Source: JAAYWY01 sp050945275 (GTDB lineage: Bacteria; Bacillota; DTU030; DUMP01). Taken from it: a DNA stretch of 6,149 nt. Under the pieces are notes generated by a model. That model was given only the letters and a program-made list of their open reading frames with translations, was not told the origin of the DNA and did no database searches. The position numbers and the translations under genes were made by a program. How positions within the stretch are numbered: position 1 is the first letter of the stretch; the number at the start of each line of letters is the position of its first letter. The stretch covers positions 1 to 6,149 of the forward strand of contig JBMNSQ010000103.1 in NCBI GenBank assembly GCA_050945275.1, written 5' to 3'. This document shows positions 1-4,876 of the stretch, piece by piece.

Positions 1-92
1 TGGGGCAGCTACAGGGTCGCCGCAGTTTACGCCTAGTAGTGACTGATCTGGCCGGTAACAGTGGTGAGCGCACTCAGATGTATGATTTTTAG
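1..92 (+). CDS. C-terminal end of an upstream gene (partial, possible Ig-like domain)
   Basis: Frame 3 is open from the window edge to a TAG stop at 90-92 and gives about 29 residues ending in LVVTDLAGNSGERTQMYDF. The pattern of alternating hydrophobic residues followed by TDLAGN resembles the last strands of bacterial Ig-like or fibronectin-like domains, in which an aspartate-x-alanine-glycine-asparagine turn precedes the final strand. That would suit a secreted or surface protein, but the fragment is too short to name one. The other two forward frames close sooner, at 34-36 (after a reading ending VAAVYA) and 44-46, so frame 3 is the best but not the only possible reading. The stop lies just before the sigma-H-like promoter of the next gene. 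Confidence 0.45.
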   Translation, partial: GQLQGRRSLRLVVTDLAGNSGERTQMYDF

Positions 93-99
93 GGTTGAA

Positions 100-128
100 A
101 GAGGAATTGGTCTTTAAGCCGCGAATCT
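100..128 (+). promoter_or_regulatory. Putative sigma-H promoter of spo0F
   Basis: Positions 100-108 (AGAGGAATT) match all nine positions of the Bacillus sigma-H -35 consensus RNAGGAWWW. After exactly 11 bases, 120-128 (CGCGAATCT) carries the GAAT core of the -10 consensus RNNGAATWW, with mismatches at the R position and at one W. Spacing of 11-12 is the known norm. Bacillus spo0F is known to be transcribed from a sigma-H promoter, so the site fits the identity of the next gene. It would leave a purine-rich leader of roughly 90 bases before the ATG at 224. No good sigma-A promoter was found in the same gap. Confidence 0.55.
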
Positions 129-223
129 ATCTAAATGTGTGTAAAGCAAAGCGAAAAACAAGTAGAACGGAGAGAGAAACAGAATAAATAGAGATTCAGA
201 GGGTGGAAACAAGGGGGGGCAAT

Positions 224-604
224 ATGTATACACTCCTTGTAGTGGAGGATCAAAAAGATTTACGCTTGTTGCTACAAGAAGTTTTCCACCAAGATGGGTT
301 ATCCGTTGTTATGGCTGCTACCGGGATCGAGGCCCTTGAACAGCTTCGTTTAGTCCGACCAGATTTAATGCTACTCGATCTTAAATTGCCGGGGTTGAAT
401 GGATGCACAGTTCTAAAAGAGGCTCGCCGGATGTATCCGTTGTTACCGGTTATAATCATGACAGCCGGTTACGATGAGGAACATGATTCGGATTTGCACA
501 GATGTCCCGGGGTGGTAGAGGTGTTATCTAAGCCGTTTGATCTGTTTAGAGCAAGGCGTTTGGTGATGAGCCGATTATGCTTTACCATGAGTAAAGAAGT
601 GTGA
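224..604 (+). CDS. spo0F: Spo0F-like single-domain response regulator
   Basis: This 126-residue receiver domain has no output domain, as expected for Spo0F, the cytoplasmic phosphotransfer protein that takes phosphate from sporulation kinases and passes it on towards Spo0A. Seen in the sequence: the acidic pair E8-D9 in VVEDQ, phosphoacceptor D52 in LLDLKLPG, the switch threonine T80 in VIIMTAG and the conserved lysine K103 in SKPFD. The LLLQEVF segment and the KPFD ending closely follow Bacillus Spo0F (124 residues). The first acidic residue is Glu rather than the Asp of Bacillus Spo0F. The ATG at 224 is chosen over an in-frame GTG at 203 because a strong G-rich SD (212-219) lies just before it. 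Many Clostridia lack a full phosphorelay, so its partner could be a different histidine kinase or phosphotransferase; receiver function is certain, the Spo0F role is inferred from similarity, context and the sigma-H-like promoter. Confidence 0.8.
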   Translation: MYTLLVVEDQKDLRLLLQEVFHQDGLSVVMAATGIEALEQLRLVRPDLMLLDLKLPGLNGCTVLKEARRMYPLLPVIIMTAGYDEEHDSDLHRCPGVVEVLSKPFDLFRARRLVMSRLCFTMSKEV

Positions 605-720
605 CCACCGAAGTATATTTGTGTTGTTGCTCGGGTAGTACTTGCTGTGAGCGCAATGGCGAGCTGATTATCTCGAGCTTAGGTTCAAAAGCAAAAGCGG
701 AGCCGTAATGTTGTCAACGC

Positions 721-749
721 AGTCGCCGGTGTTCCGGCGGCTCTTTTTT
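721..749 (+). terminator. Intrinsic terminator between spo0F and lysO
   Basis: A 9-bp stem pairs 721-729 with 734-742 (one G-U pair, otherwise GC-rich) around a TGTT tetraloop and is followed by CTTTTTT. It sits about 117 bases past the spo0F stop and only 29 bases before the lysO start. It may simply end spo0F transcription or act as an attenuator for the genes downstream. The hexamer GAGCCG at 700-705 is complementary to 738-743, on the 3' arm of the stem, so a competing antiterminator pairing is possible. No lysine riboswitch (L-box) core was recognised in 605-720. Confidence 0.8.
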
Positions 750-778
750 GAGAAAGCGATGGAAGGCAGGGAGAATTA

Positions 779-1081
779 GTGCTGGAGATTAGATTAGCAT
801 TAGGAGCCGGAGTTGTAGCCGGATACTTTAATCTCTTCAAGAGTGCCGGCAGGTTCATAGCCGGTCCGGTAAGTACGGCCGGTGTTTTATTGCTGTTATT
901 TTTTATGGGCGTTAAAATTGGGGCCGACAGCGAGATCATGAGAAACCTAGGTATTATGGGTCTGGAAGCGCTTGCCTATGCGGTGGCTGCTATCGCCGGC
1001 AGTTTGCTGATGGTGTGGGCATGGCAACGCCTAATGCCAACGAAGAAGACTGGTCGGCAAGAAAGCGAGGAAGTACAATGA
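779..1081 (+). CDS. LysO-family transporter, N-terminal half (split gene)
   Basis: This small, 100-residue membrane protein has about three hydrophobic segments (roughly residues 5-20, 28-48 and 58-82) and a charged C-terminal tail. The segment LLLLFFMGVKIG matches the N-terminal part of LysO/YbjE (DUF340 family), the L-lysine exporter of E. coli, where the corresponding stretch is LFFMGISL-like and lies in one chain of about 300 residues. Here that half is a separate gene. The start is GTG, preceded by an AGGGAG SD (768-773) with a 5-base gap. Its TGA overlaps the ATG of the next gene (ATGA), implying translational coupling and a two-subunit transporter. Export of lysine or a toxic analogue is the family function; the substrate here is inferred. 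Confidence 0.75.
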   Translation: MLEIRLALGAGVVAGYFNLFKSAGRFIAGPVSTAGVLLLLFFMGVKIGADSEIMRNLGIMGLEALAYAVAAIAGSLLMVWAWQRLMPTKKTGRQESEEVQ

Positions 1082-1671
1082 TTCACCTTGTGGGGGCACT
1101 TATATTAGGTATTGGCGCTGGCTACGGCGGCTTAGTGCCGGAAAATGTCTTGGCTAAGATTGATGTTCTTATTATTTGGACGTTAGCGCTTCTGTTATTC
1201 GCTGTGGGCGTGGGGCTGGGCCGGGATCGCGAAGGCATTAGAGCCCTTCTTAATTTGGGGCCTCAGATATTGCTGTTGCCGATATCGGTGGCTATCGGAA
1301 GTATAGCGGCAGCCGGTATTGTGGGGCTGATTTTTGGTCAGACCTGGAATGAAGGCGCGGCGATTGGTGCTGGTTTTGGCTGGTACAGCTTATCGGGCAT
1401 TATGATAACTAATCTTCATTCGGCTCGTCTAGGCACCTTGGCTTTTTTGAGTAACGTGATGCGTGAGACGGTGGGTATCATAATCCTGCCCGGTGTGAAT
1501 CGCTATTTAGGCGATATGGCTACTGTAGCTCCGGGTGGGGCCACCGCCATGGATGTAAGCCTGCCGGTTATCATAGAAGTAGCCGGGGAAGAAATGGGCC
1601 TAGTGGCGTTTGCTAGCGGCTTTATTCTTACGTTACTTGTACCGGTGCTAGTGCCACTGCTGTTAAGTTAA
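1078..1671 (+). CDS. lysO: Lysine exporter LysO family protein, C-terminal half
   Basis: A 197-residue integral membrane protein with about six hydrophobic segments, corresponding to the C-terminal two thirds of LysO (DUF340). Conserved family blocks are visible: GFGWYSLSG (about residues 99-107), LGTLAFLSNVMRE (118-130) and GGATAMDVSLP (153-163), followed by a final hydrophobic helix; E. coli LysO has close counterparts of all three. The ATG at 1078 is preferred over an upstream in-frame ATG at 1015 because GAGGAAG (1067-1073) gives a well-spaced SD, the protein then begins directly with a hydrophobic helix, and the overlap with the previous stop is the usual ATGA. The earlier start would add a charged, non-family extension read out of frame through the first gene. 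The pair probably forms one plasma-membrane exporter for lysine or the analogue thialysine; substrate is by family only. Confidence 0.85.
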   Translation: MIHLVGALILGIGAGYGGLVPENVLAKIDVLIIWTLALLLFAVGVGLGRDREGIRALLNLGPQILLLPISVAIGSIAAAGIVGLIFGQTWNEGAAIGAGFGWYSLSGIMITNLHSARLGTLAFLSNVMRETVGIIILPGVNRYLGDMATVAPGGATAMDVSLPVIIEVAGEEMGLVAFASGFILTLLVPVLVPLLLS

Positions 1672-1717
1672 AATAAGGGAACCTAGGATATTAACATTAA
1701 CGAAGGGGGCTGAAATC

Positions 1718-2572
1718 ATGAGTCTGGTAACCTTAACGGATGTGTTGGCAAGGGCTAGGGAGGGGAAGTATGCTGTAGGAGCGTTCAACGCTAATAACCT
1801 GGAGATTGTCCAAGCTATTTTGGCGGCGGCAGAGGGTCAAAACAGTCCGGTGATTGTGCAGGCTAGTCAAGGGGCGCTAAAATATGCCGGGCTAGAGCAG
1901 ATCACAGCCATGGTTAAGACAGCGGCGGCAGCAGCCAGTGTACCGGTAGTGCTTCATTTAGATCACGGTACTGATTTTGATCAAGTTATGCGCTGCATTC
2001 ATGCTGGTTTTTCTTCTGTTATGATCGATGCGTCACAGTATCCTCTTGATGAAAACATTAAGCGTGTGCAGGCAGTGGTTAAGGTAGCTCGGGCAGTAGG
2101 GGTATCGGTAGAAGCGGAGCTAGGGCGTATTAGCGGTACCGAAGAGCAGGTTAGTGTGAGTGAGCAGGAAGCATCTTTTACCGATCCTGGCGAAGCAGCT
2201 CGTTTTGTTGAGGAAACAGGTGTCGATGCATTGGCCGTTTCCATCGGAACCGCTCATGGCCTGTACCAAGGGGAACCGAAACTGGATTTGGAACGATTAT
2301 CTAAGATCAAAGCTCTGACTGATGTGCCGATTGTGCTTCATGGTGCATCCGGTATAACAGCGGAGGCTATCCGGGCAGCAGTGGAGCGCGGAGTATGTAA
2401 GATTAACATTGATACTGATCTTAGACAAACCTTTACTAACCGTATGCGGGAGATAATGACTGAGAAACCGCAGGAAATTGACCCGCGGAAAATTTTGGGA
2501 CCGGCGCGGGAAGCTTTGCAACAAGCAGTGGAGAGTAAGATGATGTTATTCGGTTCTAGCGGACAAGCCTAA
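1718..2572 (+). CDS. fba: Class II fructose-1,6-bisphosphate aldolase
   Basis: A zinc-dependent cytoplasmic aldolase that interconverts fructose-1,6-bisphosphate with dihydroxyacetone phosphate and glyceraldehyde-3-phosphate. Its 284 residues match the family length (Bacillus FbaA is 285). Seen: GAFNANN (21-27), catalytic D82 and zinc ligand H83 in HLDHGTD, E132 and E134 in VEAELGRISGTEE, zinc ligands H180 (IGTAHGLY) and H208 (VLHGASGI), and the phosphate-binding KINIDTDLR block (228-236). All expected active-site residues are present. An SD (AAGGGGG, 1703-1709) lies 8 bases before the ATG. Only 46 bases separate it from lysO, with no terminator, so co-transcription is likely. Tagatose-bisphosphate aldolases (GatY/KbaY) share these motifs, but proximity to glpX and to a spo0F-like gene, as in Bacillus, supports the fructose-bisphosphate role. 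Confidence 0.93.
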   Translation: MSLVTLTDVLARAREGKYAVGAFNANNLEIVQAILAAAEGQNSPVIVQASQGALKYAGLEQITAMVKTAAAAASVPVVLHLDHGTDFDQVMRCIHAGFSSVMIDASQYPLDENIKRVQAVVKVARAVGVSVEAELGRISGTEEQVSVSEQEASFTDPGEAARFVEETGVDALAVSIGTAHGLYQGEPKLDLERLSKIKALTDVPIVLHGASGITAEAIRAAVERGVCKINIDTDLRQTFTNRMREIMTEKPQEIDPRKILGPAREALQQAVESKMMLFGSSGQA

Positions 2573-2698
2573 TTAGCTGGACAAAATCGAGACATAACTT
2601 TAGACTAGGGGTAGGGGCTAAGAGGGGACAAGCTGTTTTAAGGTTGATTTAGATAGTAGCCCGGTTTAATAAGTTAACATGCAAAGAGGGGAAATATC

Positions 2699-3676
2699 GT
2701 GGCACTGGATCGTGAGCTGGCGTTAGAACTGGTACGAGTGACCGAAGCAGCGGCTATCGCCTGTGGGCGCTGGATGGGTCGGGGCGATAAAGAAGCTGCC
2801 GATGGGGCGGCTGTTAAAGCTATGCGGACGGTATTTGACTTAATTAACATCGACGGGACTGTCGTTATCGGTGAAGGGGAAATTGATGAAGCACCGATGC
2901 TCTATATCGGTGAGCGCCTAGGTAATGGGCATCCGCCCAAGGTAGATGTGGCGGTGGATCCTCTGGAAGGCACCAATATTTTGGCTAAGGGGCTGCCTAA
3001 TGCTATTGCGGTGGTGGCGGTGGCTGAAGAAGGCTGTCTCCTTCATGCACCAGATACCTACATGGAAAAGATTGCTGTAGGACGTTGGGCTAAGGGAAAG
3101 ATCGACCTCGACGCTCCGGTGATCGATAACTTAAAAGCGGTGGCTCACGGCACAGGCAAGGATGTACGGGATTTAATTGTAGTGGCGCTGGATAGGCCGC
3201 GCAATGCCGAACTTATTCATCAAATAAAAAAAGCCGGGGCCCGACTAAGACTTATTTCTGACGGGGATGTGGCACCAGCCATTGCTACTGGCATTGCCGA
3301 GGAAGGGCCGGATATTGTGTGGGGCATTGGTGGGGCACCGGAGGGAGTGCTATCAGCGGCGGCCTTAAAATGTCTCGATGGTGAAATGCAAGCCCGGCTT
3401 AAACCAAGGAGTCCGGAAGAAATAGAACGTTGTCACCGCATGGGCAATAGCGATCCCACAAGGCTCCTTACGATGGACGATTTGGCTTGTGGGGAAGAAG
3501 TGATGTGTGCCGTTACCGGTATTACCGATGGAGACTTATTAAAAGGGGTTAGATATAAAGGTGATGAAGTGCGCACCAATTCTTTGGTAATGCGCTCAAC
3601 AACCGGTACCGTTCGTTTTATTGATGCTGTTCATAATTTGACACGTAAACCTTATAAAATACAAAAAGATCTTTAG
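2699..3676 (+). CDS. glpX: Class II fructose-1,6-bisphosphatase GlpX
   Basis: This cytoplasmic enzyme hydrolyses fructose-1,6-bisphosphate to fructose-6-phosphate, the committed step of gluconeogenesis and directly after the aldolase encoded upstream. The protein has 325 residues, the normal size for GlpX. Metal- and substrate-binding motifs of the lithium-sensitive phosphatase fold are present: D30 and D35 near GRGDKEAAD, E59 and E61 in IGEGEIDEAPM, D87, E90 and T92 in VDPLEGTN, D188 and D190 in SDGDVAPA, and E215 in GGAPEGV. The start is GTG, preceded by AGAGGGG (2685-2691) with a 7-base gap. A 126-base gap separates it from fba; it holds three G4 tracts but no convincing terminator or promoter, so the two are probably co-transcribed. 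No hairpin follows the stop directly; the first terminator downstream is at 3802-3831. Confidence 0.95.
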   Translation: MALDRELALELVRVTEAAAIACGRWMGRGDKEAADGAAVKAMRTVFDLINIDGTVVIGEGEIDEAPMLYIGERLGNGHPPKVDVAVDPLEGTNILAKGLPNAIAVVAVAEEGCLLHAPDTYMEKIAVGRWAKGKIDLDAPVIDNLKAVAHGTGKDVRDLIVVALDRPRNAELIHQIKKAGARLRLISDGDVAPAIATGIAEEGPDIVWGIGGAPEGVLSAAALKCLDGEMQARLKPRSPEEIERCHRMGNSDPTRLLTMDDLACGEEVMCAVTGITDGDLLKGVRYKGDEVRTNSLVMRSTTGTVRFIDAVHNLTRKPYKIQKDL

Positions 3677-3706
3677 TCACCTCTGTAAACGTTTTGAAAT
3701 AATTCA

Positions 3707-3735
3707 TTGACAGTAATTGGGGCTAATGTTATAAT
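3707..3735 (+). promoter_or_regulatory. Perfect-consensus sigma-A promoter
   Basis: TTGACA at 3707-3712 and TATAAT at 3730-3735 are separated by exactly 17 bases, the ideal housekeeping promoter. The expected start of transcription is about 3741-3744. No coding region begins within the next 90 bases; instead the transcript meets an intrinsic terminator at 3802-3831. The promoter must therefore drive either a short stand-alone RNA or an attenuated leader for the cell-wall hydrolase gene at 3914. Confidence 0.9.
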
Positions 3736-3737
3736 GT

Positions 3738-3762
3738 CACTGGATGGTAGTCTCAACCAGTG
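3738..3762. repeat. Inverted repeat just downstream of the -10 box
   Basis: CACTGG (3738-3743) and CCAGTG (3757-3762) form a perfect 6-bp dyad around 13 bases, beginning two bases after the -10 hexamer and covering the predicted transcription start. This is a typical place for a repressor operator. Within RNA only part of the first arm would be transcribed, so a shorter alternative hairpin, TGGT (3745-3748) with ACCA (3756-3759), may form instead. No known regulator motif was recognised. Confidence 0.45.
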
Positions 3763-3831
3763 TTAAGAACAAATCCTCCTCGGTGTGTGTCCTGTTCGAG
3801 AGGGTCCAGCGTCATGCTGGCCCTTTTTTTT
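3742..3831 (+). ncRNA. Putative short RNA or attenuated leader (about 90 nt)
   Basis: The segment is bounded by a perfect sigma-A promoter and an intrinsic terminator, which defines a transcript of about 90 nt without an evident reading frame. Predicted structure: a small 5' hairpin (3745-3759), an AU-rich linker, a hairpin pairing 3775-3782 with 3797-3803 (7 bp with one bulged C and a GU-rich loop), then the terminator stem. A TCCTCCTC stretch at 3774-3781 is anti-Shine-Dalgarno-like, as in some Gram-positive small RNAs that block translation of target mRNAs, although part of it can pair internally. It did not match 6S RNA, SRP RNA, T-box, c-di-AMP (ydaO), preQ1 or fluoride riboswitch signatures as far as these can be recalled. 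The alternative is that it is the 5' leader of the gene at 3914. The 5' boundary is estimated from the promoter. Confidence 0.55.
3802..3831 (+). terminator. Intrinsic terminator or attenuator
   Basis: GGGTCCAGC (3802-3810) pairs with GCTGGCCC (3816-3823), 8 bp with one bulged T, around a GTCAT loop, and is followed by eight T residues (3824-3831). It ends the short transcript from 3742 and probably also stops glpX read-through. CTGGAT at 3740-3745 can pair with GTCCAG at 3804-3809, so a competing antitermination fold exists in principle, although its first bases lie at or upstream of the likely transcription start. Confidence 0.88.
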
Positions 3832-3863
3832 ATCTCCCCAATGTAAGATATTACCAGAATAGG

Positions 3864-3915
3864 GTTCTCATCTCAGTTGCAGACTAAGAGACAACCTAAA
3901 TACTGAGGTGAGGAT
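3864..3915 (+). promoter_or_regulatory. RBS-sequestering hairpin before the M23 peptidase gene
   Basis: Positions 3864-3877 can pair without interruption with 3902-3915, giving 14 consecutive pairs (11 Watson-Crick, 3 G-U) around a 24-base loop. The 3' arm contains the whole Shine-Dalgarno region GAGGTGAGG (3905-3913) and the first bases of the ATG at 3914. Translation would be blocked unless the stem melts or is replaced by another fold. The loop is AG-rich and contains CAAC (3892-3895), which can pair with GTTG (3876-3879) as a competing inner stem. No known riboswitch class was recognised. Confidence 0.6.
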
Positions 3916-4714
3916 GTTGGAAAATAGGCTAAAGTATTCCTGGTGTGCTATTGTAGCAGCAGCTTTGGTAGCAATTGTGGCTTTTGCGCCACCTTTGCCG
4001 GCGGCGGCTAATGTAATTGTTTACACTATAAAGCCGGGAGATACGTTGTCGGCTATTGCTAAACAACACGGCAGCACAGTCACGACCTTAGCCGCGTATA
4101 ATAACCTGGCTAATCCTAATCAAATTGTTGCCGGTCAAAAATTGCAGATCCCTGTAGATAATAGTGCCTCCTATACGATAAAAAAAGGAGACACATTGTG
4201 GGATATTTCTTTAAGGCAAGGCATTAGTCTGGCCGCTTTAAAAGCGGCCAACCCGGGTCTAAATCCCCAGCGGTTGGCTGTGGGAAGCAGTATCAGGTTG
4301 CCAGTATCCGATCGTACAGTGGTGGTTTCCCGGGGCCAGGGAGCAGGTATAGCATTGGCTTGGCCGGTGAATGGGCAAATTTCGTCAACGTTTGGTTGGC
4401 GTCAAGGACGGATGCATCAAGGATTAGACATTGCTGCCTCCTCAGGCCAGGTGATTGGGGCAGCAGCCCCAGGGCAAGTGGTTACTACCGGTTGGTACGG
4501 TGGCTATGGGCAACGGGTTATTATTGACCATGGTCGCGGTATAAGGACACTTTATGCCCACTGTTCGTCCATCCTGGTAAAACCGGGTGATACAGTGCGG
4601 ACTGGGCAGGCTATTGCCCGCGTGGGTACAACAGGTAACTCCACCGGGCCGCACCTGCATTTGGAAGTGCATGTAGGGGGCCGTCCCTACGATCCGCTCC
4701 AATTTTTACGGTAG
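3914..4714 (+). CDS. Secreted LysM-LysM-M23 peptidoglycan endopeptidase
   Basis: A 266-residue exported cell-wall hydrolase. Domain order: a short basic N-terminus and hydrophobic signal peptide (to about residue 33, with an APPLPAAA cleavage region), LysM 1 (about 36-80, VYTIKPGDTLSAIA), LysM 2 (about 87-130, YTIKKGDTLWDIS) and an M23 lysostaphin-type domain (about 150-266). Catalytic zinc site residues are intact: H168 and D172 (HQGLD), H216 (YAH), and H247 and H249 (HLH). The LysM units bind glycan and the M23 domain cuts peptide cross-links, so roles in growth, division or sporulation are likely; which one is not visible. The ATG at 3914 is preferred: GAGG (3905-3908) lies 5 bases before it, whereas an in-frame GTG at 3908 is inside the SD; a TTG at 3917 is also possible. 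Expression appears controlled by the upstream terminator and RBS hairpin. Confidence 0.92.
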   Translation: MLENRLKYSWCAIVAAALVAIVAFAPPLPAAANVIVYTIKPGDTLSAIAKQHGSTVTTLAAYNNLANPNQIVAGQKLQIPVDNSASYTIKKGDTLWDISLRQGISLAALKAANPGLNPQRLAVGSSIRLPVSDRTVVVSRGQGAGIALAWPVNGQISSTFGWRQGRMHQGLDIAASSGQVIGAAAPGQVVTTGWYGGYGQRVIIDHGRGIRTLYAHCSSILVKPGDTVRTGQAIARVGTTGNSTGPHLHLEVHVGGRPYDPLQFLR

Positions 4715-4751
4715 GTTTTGTGGCGGTTGTCACTTGTTCTTCTCGCTCTTT

Positions 4752-4787
4752 AACCCATCCAGGGAATCACCGTTGGATGGGTTTTTT
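4752..4787 (+). terminator. Intrinsic terminator of the M23 peptidase gene
   Basis: A perfect 10-bp stem pairs AACCCATCCA (4752-4761) with TGGATGGGTT (4774-4783) around a 12-base loop. The T run at 4782-4787 overlaps the end of the 3' arm. It starts 37 bases after the stop codon and separates the hydrolase from the radical SAM gene. The paired A residues at the base of the 5' arm could also give some termination on the opposite strand, but no gene there needs it. Confidence 0.9.
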
Positions 4788-4806
4788 CAATTAGGTTAGA
4801 TTTGGC

Positions 4807-4834
4807 TGGACGCTGTCTACAGATGGCTTATAAT
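4807..4834 (+). promoter_or_regulatory. Probable sigma-A promoter of the radical SAM gene
   Basis: A perfect TATAAT (4829-4834) lies 16 bases after TGGACG (4807-4812), which matches TTGACA at four of six positions. Transcription would start near 4841, between the upstream terminator and the ATG at 4877. This placement also argues against the in-frame TTG at 4802 as the translation start. Confidence 0.55.
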
Positions 4835-4876
4835 AAAGACAGTGAAGTTGAGAAGGAAATAGTAGGTGGTAGAAAA

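Noticed and set aside
203..223. Upstream GTG start for the spo0F gene
   Set aside because: It lacks an SD, and the strong G-run SD at 212-219 would lie inside the coding region; family length also fits the ATG at 224.
605..720. Lysine riboswitch before lysO
   Set aside because: The conserved L-box core segments could not be found and the region is too short for the usual aptamer.
1015..1077. Longer N-terminus for the second lysO gene
   Set aside because: The added 21 residues are charged, overlap the first gene out of frame and have no family counterpart; ATG 1078 has a proper SD and ATGA overlap.
2550..2580. Terminator after fba
   Set aside because: Only a weak AGC/GCT palindrome is present, without a T tract.
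2608..2627. Three GGGG tracts in the fba-glpX gap as a G-quadruplex
   Set aside because: Only three tracts lie close together; the next G-rich run is the glpX SD about 60 bases away, so a stable four-tract quadruplex is not supported.
2644..2670. TTGATT and TTTAAT as a separate glpX promoter
   Set aside because: The 15-base spacing is short and both boxes deviate from consensus; not strong enough to call.
4802..4876. TTG start giving a 446-residue radical SAM protein
   Set aside because: No SD precedes it and the stretch contains a TATAAT promoter element; ATG 4877 has a well-spaced SD.
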